Shown: positions 34,514-44,588, numbered from the stretch's first letter. The stretch is 64,000 bases of DNA from Blautia schinkii DSM 10518 (GCA_000702025.1 JNKJ01000003.1:1-64000); one strand, 5' to 3'. The notes: generated from the sequence alone by a model not told the origin. Made by a program: numbers and translations.

Positions 34514-35749
34514 TTATAGAGTAAATTTCTTCACTAATAAAGTAGCGTTATGTCCTCCGAAGCCCAGAGAATTACTGAGGGCATACTGGATGTCCATCTT
34601 CACCGGACCATTTGTCACATAGTCCAGATCACAATCCTCATCCGGTACCTGATATCCTACTGTCTCGTGGATAAAGCCTTCCTGGAGTTCCTTCACACAG
34701 GTGATGAATTCCACTGCACCCGCAGCGCCCAGAAGATGGCCGACCATAGATTTCGTGGAATTAATCTTCATCTCTTTCGCGTGCTCACCGAATACAATTT
34801 TAATTGCGTTCGTCTCAAACAAATCATTATGATGAGTGCTGGTGCCATGGGCATTGATATACCAAACATCATCTGTGGAGATTCCGGCTTCTTTCACTGC
34901 CAGTTCCATGGCCTTGGCTGCGCCTGAACCATCCTCGATTGGGGAGGTGATATGGTAAGCATCCGCGGTAGCGCCGTAGCCAACCACCTCGGCCATAATC
35001 TTCGCACCTCTGGCTTTCGCGTGCTCAAGCTCTTCAAGAACAACAATGCCCGCGCCTTCTCCCATTACAAAGCCGTCCCTCTCCTTATCAAAAGGAATCG
35101 AGCATCGCTTGGGGTCCGTGGAGGTGGATAAAGCCGTCAACGCTCCGAAACCGCCCAACCCCACCGGGGAAATTGCTGCCTCCGTACCGCCTGCGAACAT
35201 GACATCCGCATCACCGCACTGAATACTGCGGTACGCCTCACCGATACTGTGTGTGCCTGTTGCACAGGCCGTGACCACATTGATGTTTTTCCCTCTGAGG
35301 CCAAACTGGATGGACACGTTACCTGCCGCCATGTTTGAGATCATCATAGGAACCATAAGCGGCGCAAGCCTCTTGGGACCTTTTTCCAAAAGCTTGGTGT
35401 GCTCCTGTTCGATGACCTGCAGGCTTCCGATACCGCTTCCCACCGCACAGCCTACACGGAAAGGGTCTTCCTTTTCCATCTCAAGCCCGGAGTCCTCCAT
35501 GGCTTCCTTGGCCGCCGCCACAGCATACTGGGAAAAAAGCGCCATACGCTTGGCCGCCTTAAAATCCATATAATCCTTGGCATTGAAATCCTTTACTTCC
35601 GCTGCCAGATGTGTCTTATAATCTGTGGTATCAAAATGCGTAACCTCGCCGAAGCCGGTTTTACCTTCCTTGACACCATTCCAAAAATCCTCTGTATTCA
35701 GGCCAATGGGGGTAATCGCGCCCATGCCTGTGACCACTACTCTTCTCAT
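34514..35749 (-). CDS. fabF: 3-oxoacyl-ACP synthase II
   Basis: 411 aa condensing enzyme. Catalytic Cys162 in VVTACATGTH, and the two histidines in INAHGTSTHHND and SMVGHLLGAAGA. Elongates acyl-ACP with malonyl-ACP. Located between fabG and accB with an AGGAGG site before its ATG. No fabH initiator is present in the window. Confidence 0.97.
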   Translation of the reverse strand: MRRVVVTGMGAITPIGLNTEDFWNGVKEGKTGFGEVTHFDTTDYKTHLAAEVKDFNAKDYMDFKAAKRMALFSQYAVAAAKEAMEDSGLEMEKEDPFRVGCAVGSGIGSLQVIEQEHTKLLEKGPKRLAPLMVPMMISNMAAGNVSIQFGLRGKNINVVTACATGTHSIGEAYRSIQCGDADVMFAGGTEAAISPVGLGGFGALTALSTSTDPKRCSIPFDKERDGFVMGEGAGIVVLEELEHAKARGAKIMAEVVGYGATADAYHITSPIEDGSGAAKAMELAVKEAGISTDDVWYINAHGTSTHHNDLFETNAIKIVFGEHAKEMKINSTKSMVGHLLGAAGAVEFITCVKELQEGFIHETVGYQVPDEDCDLDYVTNGPVKMDIQYALSNSLGFGGHNATLLVKKFTL

Positions 35750-35773
35750 GACTGCCTCCTTTCTGACTGCCTC

Positions 35774-36514
35774 CTATATGTTCATGCCGCCGTCCACACT
35801 GATAACCTGGCCGGTGATGTAATCTGCTTTGTCTGATGCCAGATATGCCACCATATTGGCAATGTCCGACGGCTTCCCGAATCTTCCAAGCGGTATCTGG
35901 GCACACGCCGATTCCTTCACCTGTTGGGAAAGCACCTCCGTCATTTCCGTATCCACAAATCCCGGAGCCACTGCATTGACAGTGATTCCGCGGCTTGCAA
36001 GCTCTCTTGCCATGGTTTTGGTCAGGCCTATCACACCAGCCTTGGAAGCCGCATAGTTGGCCTGTCCTGCGTTTCCGAGAATTCCGGATACAGAAGAAAT
36101 GTTGATGATTTTTCCGCTTCGCTGCTTGAGCATCTGTCTGGAAAGGTGTCGGATAGTGTTAAAGGTGCCCTTCAGGTTAATATTAAGCACCGCGTCGAAG
36201 TCCTCTTCCTTCATTTTCATGATCAGGTTGTCACGGGTGATCCCGGCATTGTTCACCAGAATGTCTACATGCCCTTGTTCCTTAATGATTTCCTTCACCA
36301 TAGCTTCACACGCTGCAAAATCACTCACGTTACACTGGAAAAGAGAAGCCTTACCTCCGCCAGCCTCGATTGTCTGCTTTACTTCCTCGGCGCGCTCTTG
36401 GGAACCATTGTAATTAATGATTACTTCCGCACCCTCCTTTGCCAAAGTGATGGCGATTTCCCGCCCGATTCCACGACTGGCCCCTGTTACCAGAGCTATT
36501 TTATTCTCTAACAT
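35774..36514 (-). CDS. fabG: 3-oxoacyl-ACP reductase
   Basis: 246 aa short-chain dehydrogenase. NADPH motif GASRGIG near 11-17; catalytic Ser in NISSVSG, then Tyr and Lys in ANYAASKAG. Reduces 3-oxoacyl-ACP. It lies between fabD and fabF with gaps of 63 and 24 bp, consistent with one transcript. Confidence 0.97.
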   Translation of the reverse strand: MLENKIALVTGASRGIGREIAITLAKEGAEVIINYNGSQERAEEVKQTIEAGGGKASLFQCNVSDFAACEAMVKEIIKEQGHVDILVNNAGITRDNLIMKMKEEDFDAVLNINLKGTFNTIRHLSRQMLKQRSGKIINISSVSGILGNAGQANYAASKAGVIGLTKTMARELASRGITVNAVAPGFVDTEMTEVLSQQVKESACAQIPLGRFGKPSDIANMVAYLASDKADYITGQVISVDGGMNI

Positions 36515-36577
36515 CTTATTTGCACTCCTTTACTGCTTTTTCTGCTTCTTTTTTCAGTTTGTCTACTCTTTCAGTTC

Positions 36578-37483
36578 TTATATTTTTTCCAAATCTTCGA
36601 CTTTTTCCACATTCAGACATTTCATGCTGCGGTCGATTTTCCGCAGGAAACCGCTCAAGGTCCGGCCCGGCCCGATTTCAATAAAGGTATCCACACCGTC
36701 TGCGATCATCCTCTCCACGCACTGCTGCCAGCGCACAGAGGAAGATACCTGCTGTACAAGAAGATTTTTCACCTCATTCGGTTCTGTCACATATTCCGCC
36801 GTTACATTCGTCACATAGGGAACAGTGAACGGATTGATTTTCACATTCTCGAGTGCATGCCCAAGCTGCTCTCCTGCTTTCACAAGCATTCCGGAATGGA
36901 AAGGCCCGCTGACTTTCAGGGGAACGATTCGTCTCGCTCCGGCTGCCTTCAGCGCTTCTCCGGCTCTGTTTACCGCGTCCACCTCCCCGGTTATCACAAT
37001 CTGCCCCGGACAGTTATAATTAGCAATAGACACAATCCCTTCTGTCTCCTCACAGATTTTCTCAATGAGCGCAGCGTCTGTGCCCATAACAGCACTCATG
37101 GCTCCGCCCACAGGAACTGCATCCTGCATATAGATGCCTCTCTTCCGCACAACGCAGAATGCATCCTCCTCACTCATAACCCCGGAAGCGATGAGCGCTC
37201 CGTATTCGCCCAGACTTAACCCTGCGTTCACCTGGGAACGAACACCTTTTTCCTCCAGTGCACGCAGCATCGCAGCTTCCACAGCCAGCATGGCGATCTG
37301 TGTGTACTCCGTGATATGCAGCTTTTCATTCTCTTCAAATATAAGCGCCGGGATATCCAGCCCTGTAGCCTTTGACGCCCGGTCGATCACTTCCTTTGAA
37401 ACAGGAATCTGCTCATAGAAATCTTTTCCCATTCCGGTGTACTGCGCGCCCTGCCCCGGGAATATAAACGCGGTCTTTCCCAT
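36578..37483 (-). CDS. fabD: Malonyl-CoA:ACP transacylase
   Basis: 301 aa. FPGQGAQYTGM at 8-18 and the nucleophile Ser in GLSLGEYGAL near 92; His in GPFHSGML near 196. Charges ACP with malonate. In many Firmicutes fabK precedes fabD; here the preceding 210 bp hold the acpP terminator, FabT-like operators and a small leader hairpin (CATCAG...CTGATG, 37501-37518). Confidence 0.97.
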   Translation of the reverse strand: MGKTAFIFPGQGAQYTGMGKDFYEQIPVSKEVIDRASKATGLDIPALIFEENEKLHITEYTQIAMLAVEAAMLRALEEKGVRSQVNAGLSLGEYGALIASGVMSEEDAFCVVRKRGIYMQDAVPVGGAMSAVMGTDAALIEKICEETEGIVSIANYNCPGQIVITGEVDAVNRAGEALKAAGARRIVPLKVSGPFHSGMLVKAGEQLGHALENVKINPFTVPYVTNVTAEYVTEPNEVKNLLVQQVSSSVRWQQCVERMIADGVDTFIEIGPGRTLSGFLRKIDRSMKCLNVEKVEDLEKI

Positions 37484-37604
37484 AATCTTATCCTCTCTGT
37501 CATCAGTCTAAGCTGATGGTTCTTTCTATATTTATTTAAATACGCTCCAGCCTTCCTGCTGAAAGTCGTACGCCAGTCGATTCTTGTATATTTATTGCAT
37601 ATTC

Positions 37605-37636
37605 ATTTGATAATTAAATATTTTGATTCACAAAGT
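37605..37636. promoter_or_regulatory. Tandem FabT-like operators upstream of fabD
   Basis: ATTTGATAATTAAAT (37605-37619) and ATTTTGATTCACAAAGT (37620-37636) abut. Both resemble the TTTGA-N3-TCAAA palindrome used by the MarR-type fatty-acid repressor FabT. A weak promoter, TTATCA with 17-nt spacer and TATACA, overlaps the first site on the minus strand. Confidence 0.55.
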
Positions 37637-37643
37637 AATTGGA

Positions 37644-37683
37644 TGAAAAAATTCTCCTTAAGGCTTATTCGGCCCTAAGGAGA
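37644..37683 (-). terminator. Intrinsic terminator after acpP
   Basis: On the minus strand TCTCCTTAGGG pairs with CCTTAAGGAGA (one wobble), followed by a TTTTTT run. It starts 10 bp past the acpP stop, so acpP can be made in excess of the fab genes, with read-through or the second promoter serving fabD onward. Confidence 0.85.
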
Positions 37684-37693
37684 CCTATGCAGA

Positions 37694-37927
37694 TTAAACC
37701 TCTACACCTTTATTTTTCAGATAATCAACCACAGAACCTACGGTTGTCAGTTCAGTCAGCTCCTCTGCCGGGATTTCCACATTGTACTCATCCTCCAGAG
37801 CCATAACAAGCTCAAATAAGTCCAGGGAATCTGCTCCCAGATCATCCTTAAAAGAGGTTTCCATTGTGATGGTTCCAGCTTCACAATTTAACTGTTCTGC
37901 GATCATTTCACTCATTTTCTCTAACAT
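37694..37927 (-). CDS. acpP: Acyl carrier protein
   Basis: 77 aa, four-helix ACP. Phosphopantetheine site Ser34 in LGADSLDLFEL. Carries growing acyl chains. First gene of the cluster, with its own strong promoter overlapped by an operator and its own terminator. Acidic, as expected. The Sfp-type transferase at 22621 or a distant AcpS would load it. Confidence 0.97.
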   Translation of the reverse strand: MLEKMSEMIAEQLNCEAGTITMETSFKDDLGADSLDLFELVMALEDEYNVEIPAEELTELTTVGSVVDYLKNKGVEV

Positions 37928-37975
37928 TGCTTTTCTTCTCCTTTAATCAAGTATGTTTCTCATATACTCATAATT

Positions 37976-37992
37976 ACTTTGATGACCAAAGT
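37976..37992. promoter_or_regulatory. FabT-like operator at acpP promoter
   Basis: ACTTTGATGACCAAAGT: inverted repeat ACTTTG/CAAAGT with a 5-nt centre, overlapping the acpP -10 element. Matches the operators before fabD in arm sequence, so one repressor probably controls both. Confidence 0.65.
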
Positions 37993-38018
37993 ATATATGC
38001 TGTGCCCCTGTTTGTCAA
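37990..38018 (-). promoter_or_regulatory. Sigma-A promoter of acpP
   Basis: On the minus strand TTGACA (38013-38018), exactly 17 nt, TATACT (37990-37995). A near-consensus promoter about 60 bp before the acpP ATG. Confidence 0.85.
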
Positions 38019-38070
38019 GAGTAAATCCGCAACTATTTTACAGTTCTCTCCATTTATGGAAACAACCTTT

Positions 38071-39276
38071 TTATAGAAGCTGCTCAGGCTCCTGGAACTT
38101 AATCTGCCGGGCCACGCTCAGGGCAAGCCCCATCTCAGACATCAAAAAGAGGATTGACGTACCTCCATAACTGATAAAGGGCAGAGTAACACCTGTGTTC
38201 GGAAGCAGATTGACCACAACGGCGATATTAAAAATGACCTGCAGGGCAATATGGATAAATATCCCGCTGACCATCAGGGACCCAAACATATCCGGCGCAT
38301 TCTGGGCAATAAAAAACAATCGGTACAAAAGATATCCAAACAGCAGCAACACGATAATGCCGCCGAATATCCCCAGTTCCTCACAGATGATAGAGAAAAT
38401 CATATCATTCTGCGCCTCAGGCACACTTCCAAGCTTCTGGATACTGTTGCCAAGCCCTCTTCCGAAGAATCCTCCGGAACCAATGGCATAAAGCGCCTGG
38501 AGCGTCTGATAGCCGTCACCGGACGCATAATCCTCAGGCCGCAGCCATACAAGAATACGGCGTATTCTAAAGCTTGAACTGGTCTCCAGGGTACTGGACA
38601 GGAAAATTATCATTCCCACCACCAGCACGATGCCGATACCTAAAAGAATCAAAAACGGCCGCATATCAGGGTGAGCGATAAAAATCAGCCCGGCTGTGAT
38701 ACAGAAAATGATAATAGCCGTACTTAAGTTCTCTGTTCCCACATACGCGATCAGCGCCAGCGCACCGCCCATACTCGCCAGGACCATGCAGGCCTTGAGC
38801 GTTTTAATCTGTTTGCCCATCTTTACGATCATATAGGAAAGACACACAATTACCGCAATCTTTGCTACCTCGGCAGGCTGAAACTGAAGCGGGCCGAGCT
38901 GCAGCCACCGGCGGGCTCCATGGGATTCCACACCCAGTGGAGTCTTAACCAGCACCATCAGTAGAATCGCGCCTCCATATAATAAGGTAGTAAAATATGT
39001 GAGGATATGATAATCAATCTTCGAGATTGCAAGCGCTGCTATCACACACGCCAGGCTGATAAAAGCCTGTTTTTTAAAATAAAACATGTCATCGTTATAT
39101 GTGACTTCTGCCATATAAGCACTTGTACTGTACAGCATGATCAGCCCGAAGCAGGTAAGAAGCACGATGACCGCCACTAGGTTAAAGTCATAATAATCCG
39201 TGCCGCTCTTCCTCCTGGTCCTGCTTGTTCTGGCTGGTGCAATCAAGGGCTGTCTTTGCTGTTTCACCTTATCCAT
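38071..39276 (-). CDS. ftsW: FtsW/RodA/SpoVE-family peptidoglycan glycosyltransferase
   Basis: About 401 aa, ten predicted membrane segments of the SEDS family. Typical motifs: LGVESHGARRWLQLGPLQFQPAE, written here in two parts (GARRWLQLG; QFQPAEVAK), then GSGGFFGRGLGNSIQKLG-type loop and the C-terminal NTGVTLPFISYGGTS. Polymerises lipid II in the septum or, as SpoVE, the spore cortex. No pbp or mur genes adjoin it, so FtsW versus SpoVE is undecided. Start taken at the second Met after TAGGTGAT. Confidence 0.9.
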   Translation of the reverse strand: MDKVKQQRQPLIAPARTSRTRRKSGTDYYDFNLVAVIVLLTCFGLIMLYSTSAYMAEVTYNDDMFYFKKQAFISLACVIAALAISKIDYHILTYFTTLLYGGAILLMVLVKTPLGVESHGARRWLQLGPLQFQPAEVAKIAVIVCLSYMIVKMGKQIKTLKACMVLASMGGALALIAYVGTENLSTAIIIFCITAGLIFIAHPDMRPFLILLGIGIVLVVGMIIFLSSTLETSSSFRIRRILVWLRPEDYASGDGYQTLQALYAIGSGGFFGRGLGNSIQKLGSVPEAQNDMIFSIICEELGIFGGIIVLLLFGYLLYRLFFIAQNAPDMFGSLMVSGIFIHIALQVIFNIAVVVNLLPNTGVTLPFISYGGTSILFLMSEMGLALSVARQIKFQEPEQLL

Positions 39277-39423
39277 TGCATCACCTAACACTTTCTGGAA
39301 TGTTTCTCAAGTGTCATCATTATAGCAGAATCTTTTCTCAGAAGCAAGTCAGGAGCAGGCGCTTTCGTTGTCGAATTAACTCGAATCATAAAAGGATTAT
39401 AAAAGTTCGTCTTCGCAGCAGAA

Positions 39424-42354
39424 TCAAGAGTGGCTGCTTTCGTCTTCAAACTCAATGGGTGCTGTCTCAATAATAAATTTCACGCTGCCATCCATCTCCT
39501 CGTCCTTGCCGGAGAAAGTATTGTAAGCGGCATCCTCGGATTTAAGCGCATCAAGTCGGTCAAGTACACCTGCAAGCTCATCATCCATGGTATCTTTTAA
39601 TTTCTTAATCCCTTCTTTGTGGAATTTTTCCGCGCCCTCATTCAGGTCCTTTGCACCCTTTTTCAGATCAGAAATCCCATCCTTAAGCTGATCACTTCCG
39701 TCAGCGAGCTTATCTGTTCCCTTTGAAAGCTCCTTGGTCCCGTCCAAAAGCTCAGAAGCTCCGCTTACAAGCTTACCGCTGTTTGCAGACAATTCACTGG
39801 CTCCGCTTACAAGCTGGCCGGTAGCTCCGCCTATCTGCTGGATTCCGCCGCTTATCTGTCCACCTGCATTCTCCAGCTCAGAAGCTCCGCTCAATAGCTG
39901 GCCGCTTGATTTCTGCAGTGTTCCTGCTCCGCTGGTCAAAGTTTTCCCTGTAGATTTCAAGGTTGAAGCACCGGAAAGCAGTTCCTTAGAGGAGGCTTTC
40001 GCTGTCTTATATCCGTCCGCAAGCTGTCCGGCTGCCTGTTCTAACTGTGCTGCACCTTCCTGGAGCACCGGTGCGCTCTCCATAAGTGCGGAGGCGCCTT
40101 CCATAAGCTGAGGAACCGCGCTGTCCAGCTGCTGTGCTCCTGCCCCGAGTTCCTGGCCTTTTTCAATCAACTGAGCGGCACCTTGGAGAAGCTCCTCATT
40201 TTTAGAGGTAAGCTGAGACATTCCGCCCTCCAGCTGTCCGGCAGCTCCTGCCAAAGCATTTGCTCCGTCTGTAAGCTGTCCAAGTCCGCCTTCCATGGTC
40301 TCCAGTCCTGCCTGGAAAGCACCCGCGGATTCCAAAGCAGCGCCCATCTGTTCCGCGCCGCCACTCACTGCGGAGGAAGCCGTATTCAATGCATCAACAG
40401 CCTGCTGCACTCCGTTCGCCTGTGCAGCAAGCTCAGCTACTGCCGCTGCGTCTCCATACAGTGCGCCGACACCTGCCTGCGCTGTATCCACACCTCCGGC
40501 AATGAGGCCGATGGCCTGACTGATTGCTGCCTGTGCGCCTTCATCCATCTCTGAGGTATCAATACTGCTCAGCACATCAATGGCAGCACTTGCCGTGCCA
40601 ATGCCGCTTTCTACAGTAGCCGTATCTCCCTCGATAGACACACCCTGCGTTCCGCCCCCAAGACTTCCCGCCAGCCCGGAAAGCTGGTCAGCAAGGCCCT
40701 GCATCTGGGAAACAACTCCTGAACCATTATTCACCAGCTCGGCCACGCCTGCCTTAGCCGCGCTTAATCCCTCCGCCATTTCCGAGGCTGCTGCGGGAAG
40801 TGCGGCTGCATTGTCTGCAAGCGCCCCTGCACCTTCAGCCACAGATGCCACGCCATTTACATAGTCCTGTGCTCCCGCTGCCAGCGTAGAAACGCCCTGG
40901 GTGTATGCCATGACTCCCTGCGCCACCTCACTTGTACCGCTCTCATACTGCTTCAAGCCCTGGTTAAGAGCTCCTACGCCTTGAGAATACTGGGTGATTC
41001 CGTCAGTTTCCTTGGAAATCCCCTGGATACAGGTTCCAATCCCATCCACAAGCTGTCCTGTTCCGTTCACATACTGCTCAATTCCTCCGGCGAGAGTGGT
41101 GGTTCCTTTTACATAAGTCTGTACCCCTCCTGCTAAGGTAGCGCTGCCGTCCACATAAGATTTCACGCCTTCCGTCAAAGTATTTACACCCTGGCTGTAC
41201 TGCTTAAGAGAGCCTGTGAGTGTGCCCACCCCGCCTGCATATTCCTGTACACCTGTAGCTAAGGTGTCCGCACCTGAGGTATAGGAGGACACACCCTCCT
41301 TCAATGACTCTGCACCTTTGCCCAGATCGTCCACACCTGTTTTCAAGGTTCCTATTCCCTCGTAGAACTCCTGATATTTCTCATCCAATGTGTTCGCTCC
41401 GTCGGAGAGCTCCTTGGTCCCGTCCACAAGGTCTATAGAGGAATCCGAAAGCTTATTCAGGGCATCCTTTAACTCATCCACATCACCGATATCATCAATA
41501 TCAAGACTTTGCAAAATATCTGTCATTCCCATCGTAAAGGTGGAACCCAATGTGAAATCCTGCACATCTGCCTCAACCGTAAATCCTTCCGGTATATCCA
41601 CCTCATCCAGGTTTTTCACATTCAGGCTTTCTTTAAGGCCGGGCATGGAAATCCCCATGACCATGTTTTTGTCCCCGTCCGACACAACCTTGCCGTTGTC
41701 CACAGTCACATTTGTAAAATGCTCGGTAGGAAGGAACATTCCAGTAACCATGACAAACGGAGAATATACCTCCACGGTCTTTCCCCCTGCCTTTGTCTTA
41801 GTCTTGGCATGGTTTGTATATTGGACCTGCATTTTCACATGGCCGCTCTTTCCCGCCAGCTCCTGGGGACTGATCTGTCTTCCGTCCAGATAATAGGTAA
41901 TCTCCATACTGACAGGCAGCTCCTTATTTGTGGTTCCCTGATAATAAATATCTGCCTTGTCTGTATTCCATTTTATCTTGCCGTTATCCTGGGAAAAAGT
42001 CTCGTCACCCTTTACATTTTTGATATCCTCCAACTCTGATCTGTCAGTCACGTCTGCGGCTCCACCGGAATTTTTCAGCCAGTCGGACACTGTGATATCC
42101 TCGACCGTTCCGTCCGGGGCTGCGTTGACATATACAGTTTCTTCCTTGGAAACCTGTGTGCCGTCAGCAGCCTGTTTCGCATCTGCGCTTTGTTCCTTGG
42201 ATAACTGCATCCCGTCCGCAGATTCATTCACATATGCAGTTTGTTCTTTACTAACCTCTGCTCCCTGTGCTGCCGCCATAACGGTACCTGCACTCAGCAC
42301 CATTGCCATTCCCGCGGCCAGAGAGGCAGCGGCTATCTTTCTGTTTCGGTTCAT
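39424..42354 (-). CDS. Secreted heptad-repeat protein (YhgE/Pip-like), MMPL partner
   Basis: 976 aa. Signal peptide (cleavage after about residue 28), a short repetitive Gln/Glu/Ala segment, and a beta-rich domain (about 90-270). Then some 600 residues of repeats of the form LxxG with 7- or 14-residue spacing (for example TLATGVQEYAGGVGTL). Such LxxG heptads occur in the YhgE/Pip family, but here the C-terminal membrane domain of YhgE is missing. It follows the MMPL gene by 107 bp and probably forms its extracellular extension. C-terminus ends in an acidic stretch with no anchor. Confidence 0.8.
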   Translation of the reverse strand: MNRNRKIAAASLAAGMAMVLSAGTVMAAAQGAEVSKEQTAYVNESADGMQLSKEQSADAKQAADGTQVSKEETVYVNAAPDGTVEDITVSDWLKNSGGAADVTDRSELEDIKNVKGDETFSQDNGKIKWNTDKADIYYQGTTNKELPVSMEITYYLDGRQISPQELAGKSGHVKMQVQYTNHAKTKTKAGGKTVEVYSPFVMVTGMFLPTEHFTNVTVDNGKVVSDGDKNMVMGISMPGLKESLNVKNLDEVDIPEGFTVEADVQDFTLGSTFTMGMTDILQSLDIDDIGDVDELKDALNKLSDSSIDLVDGTKELSDGANTLDEKYQEFYEGIGTLKTGVDDLGKGAESLKEGVSSYTSGADTLATGVQEYAGGVGTLTGSLKQYSQGVNTLTEGVKSYVDGSATLAGGVQTYVKGTTTLAGGIEQYVNGTGQLVDGIGTCIQGISKETDGITQYSQGVGALNQGLKQYESGTSEVAQGVMAYTQGVSTLAAGAQDYVNGVASVAEGAGALADNAAALPAAASEMAEGLSAAKAGVAELVNNGSGVVSQMQGLADQLSGLAGSLGGGTQGVSIEGDTATVESGIGTASAAIDVLSSIDTSEMDEGAQAAISQAIGLIAGGVDTAQAGVGALYGDAAAVAELAAQANGVQQAVDALNTASSAVSGGAEQMGAALESAGAFQAGLETMEGGLGQLTDGANALAGAAGQLEGGMSQLTSKNEELLQGAAQLIEKGQELGAGAQQLDSAVPQLMEGASALMESAPVLQEGAAQLEQAAGQLADGYKTAKASSKELLSGASTLKSTGKTLTSGAGTLQKSSGQLLSGASELENAGGQISGGIQQIGGATGQLVSGASELSANSGKLVSGASELLDGTKELSKGTDKLADGSDQLKDGISDLKKGAKDLNEGAEKFHKEGIKKLKDTMDDELAGVLDRLDALKSEDAAYNTFSGKDEEMDGSVKFIIETAPIEFEDESSHS

Positions 42355-42461
42355 ATCTACAACTCCTCGCTTTCTACTGATATTTGTTTTATACGAGTAT
42401 TAAATTAAGTTTATATAATTGTTCCATTTGGTTTATACGACTTCAATGCTTTTTATAGGTA

Positions 42462-44588
42462 TCAAATTTGCTTAGCCTCAGTTTTTGACAAATCCACCGG
42501 TACACTTTCATGCTTTTCCTTTTTCGGCAGAAAGCCGATAGAGGTATGGCAGATTACCGGGTCAAAAATCATAAACATAGCGGGCAGCACCAAAAGTACC
42601 ACAAAGGTGCTGATGATAGCGCCCCTCGAGAGCAGGGTACAAATTGCTCCGATCATATCCACCTGCGAATACAGCCCCACTCCAAAGGTTGCCGCGAAAA
42701 AGCTGCAGCCGCTGATGAGCACAGACTTCATGGAAGTCTTGTGTGCAATAGCAATAGCCTCTTTCTTTCCTTTTCCTAAGTGACGCTCTCTCTGATAACG
42801 GCTTGTCATCAGAATTGCATAATCCACTGTCGCACCGAGCTGTATGGTGCCGATTACAATGCTTGCCACAAAGGGTAAGGTCGTTCCCTGATAATACGGG
42901 AAAGCCATATTCACGCAGATGGCAAACTCGATGACAGCTACCAGGATAAACGGCAGGGACAAGGATTTAAATACAATCATGATGATTACGAAAATCGCTG
43001 CAATGGAAATTATATTTACATTCTTCAAATCCACGTCTGTCACATCCGCCAGATCCTTTGTCAGCGGCGCTTCCCCGATGACCATGGATGTAGGACTATA
43101 TTGTTTCACAATGTCCTGGATTTCTGATATCTGATCATTCACCTCATCAGTTGCCGCCCTGTATTTGGAGCAGATAAACTGAAGCTCATAATTATCGCTC
43201 TCAAGCATACTGCGAATGTTGTCAGGCACCATCTGCTCCGGAAAAGCCGGGCCGATGAAAGAATTCATACCAAGCGCCCATTCCACACCGTCGACGTCTT
43301 CCAGCTTCTTAAGCATCTCCGTCTTTTCCCTGGCGTCCATTCCTTTTTCTAAAAGGACCATGTGCACTGTGTTCATATGGAACACATCCTCCAGCTCCGC
43401 GTTCGCCACATTACTCGGCAGGCTGGCCGGAAGAGATTTATCAATATTGTAATAAACTTCTGTGTGGTTGTTTCCATAGATTGCCGGATAAAGCATTACC
43501 AGAAAAACAAGAATCCACACCTTATAATGCTTTGTCACAAACCCCGATACCTTATCAAGATTGGGGATTATGGATTTATGCTTCGTCTTTTCAATGGCTT
43601 TGTCAAACACAAGGATCATGGACGGCAGCAAGGTCACACAGCAGAGCACGCCTATGATTACCCCCTTTGACATCACAATACCTATGTCACGACCCAGGGT
43701 AAAGGTCATGAAACAAAGAGCGACGAATCCGGCCACTGTAGTCACTGAGCTTCCCACCACAGATTTAAAGGTATTGGAGATAGCGTGAGCCATGGCCCGC
43801 TCATTATCCCCCGGAAAACGCTTTTTATTATCCTCATAACAGTTAAGAAGGAAAATCGAATAATCCATTGTCACTCCCAACTGCAGCACCGCGGTCAACG
43901 CTTTGGTAATATAGGAAATTTCCCCAAGGAAAATATTGCTGCCCAGGTTATAGAGAATCGCCACACCGATACTTACCAGGAACAAAACCGGCACCACCAG
44001 GGAGTCCATTGCCAGGCAGAGCACCAACAGTGAAAGCACTGCCGCGATCACCACATAAATGGGCATTTCCTTCAGTGAAATATTCTTAATGTCCGTGACC
44101 ACACCTGTCATTCCGCTTACAAAGCACTGCTCCGATGCAAGCTTACGCATCTGACTAACAGCATCCATCGCCTCGTCGGAAGAGGTGGTATTGTCAAATA
44201 AAGCAATCATCATTGTAGCGTCACCCTGAAAAAATGCCTCCCGCAGATCCTTAGGCAGCATCTCCACCGGCACGCTCAAATCCATTACACTGTCATACCA
44301 CAGCACATCCTTTACGTGGTCCACACTCTCAATTTTTTGCTTAAGAGAAGCCACGTCCTTTAGCTCCATATCCTCCACAACCACCATGGAAAATGCGCCC
44401 ATCCCGAACTCATCCACCATAATGTCCTGCCCCTCCACTGTTTCCAGCGTATCCGGCAGATAACTCAAGATATCATAATTAATCCTTGTATTCACTACTC
44501 CGATTACCGAAGGGATTAACAACAATATCCCCAAGAGAAGTATGAATTTCTTATGCTTCGCAATCCATTTGCCTGTCTTAATCATCAT
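42462..44588 (-). CDS. MMPL/RND-family transporter
   Basis: 708 aa. Twelve predicted membrane helices in two halves, each beginning with one helix and a large outer loop. Conserved RND-type GxxxDY-like motifs occur at GVTMDYSIFLL and GATVDYAILMTSRY. MMPL proteins export lipids, siderophores or hydrophobic compounds using the proton gradient. The substrate here is unknown. Double ATG after GGAGGAT. Controlled by the divergent TetR regulator; cotranscribed with the heptad-repeat gene. Confidence 0.92.
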   Translation of the reverse strand: MMIKTGKWIAKHKKFILLLGILLLIPSVIGVVNTRINYDILSYLPDTLETVEGQDIMVDEFGMGAFSMVVVEDMELKDVASLKQKIESVDHVKDVLWYDSVMDLSVPVEMLPKDLREAFFQGDATMMIALFDNTTSSDEAMDAVSQMRKLASEQCFVSGMTGVVTDIKNISLKEMPIYVVIAAVLSLLVLCLAMDSLVVPVLFLVSIGVAILYNLGSNIFLGEISYITKALTAVLQLGVTMDYSIFLLNCYEDNKKRFPGDNERAMAHAISNTFKSVVGSSVTTVAGFVALCFMTFTLGRDIGIVMSKGVIIGVLCCVTLLPSMILVFDKAIEKTKHKSIIPNLDKVSGFVTKHYKVWILVFLVMLYPAIYGNNHTEVYYNIDKSLPASLPSNVANAELEDVFHMNTVHMVLLEKGMDAREKTEMLKKLEDVDGVEWALGMNSFIGPAFPEQMVPDNIRSMLESDNYELQFICSKYRAATDEVNDQISEIQDIVKQYSPTSMVIGEAPLTKDLADVTDVDLKNVNIISIAAIFVIIMIVFKSLSLPFILVAVIEFAICVNMAFPYYQGTTLPFVASIVIGTIQLGATVDYAILMTSRYQRERHLGKGKKEAIAIAHKTSMKSVLISGCSFFAATFGVGLYSQVDMIGAICTLLSRGAIISTFVVLLVLPAMFMIFDPVICHTSIGFLPKKEKHESVPVDLSKTEAKQI

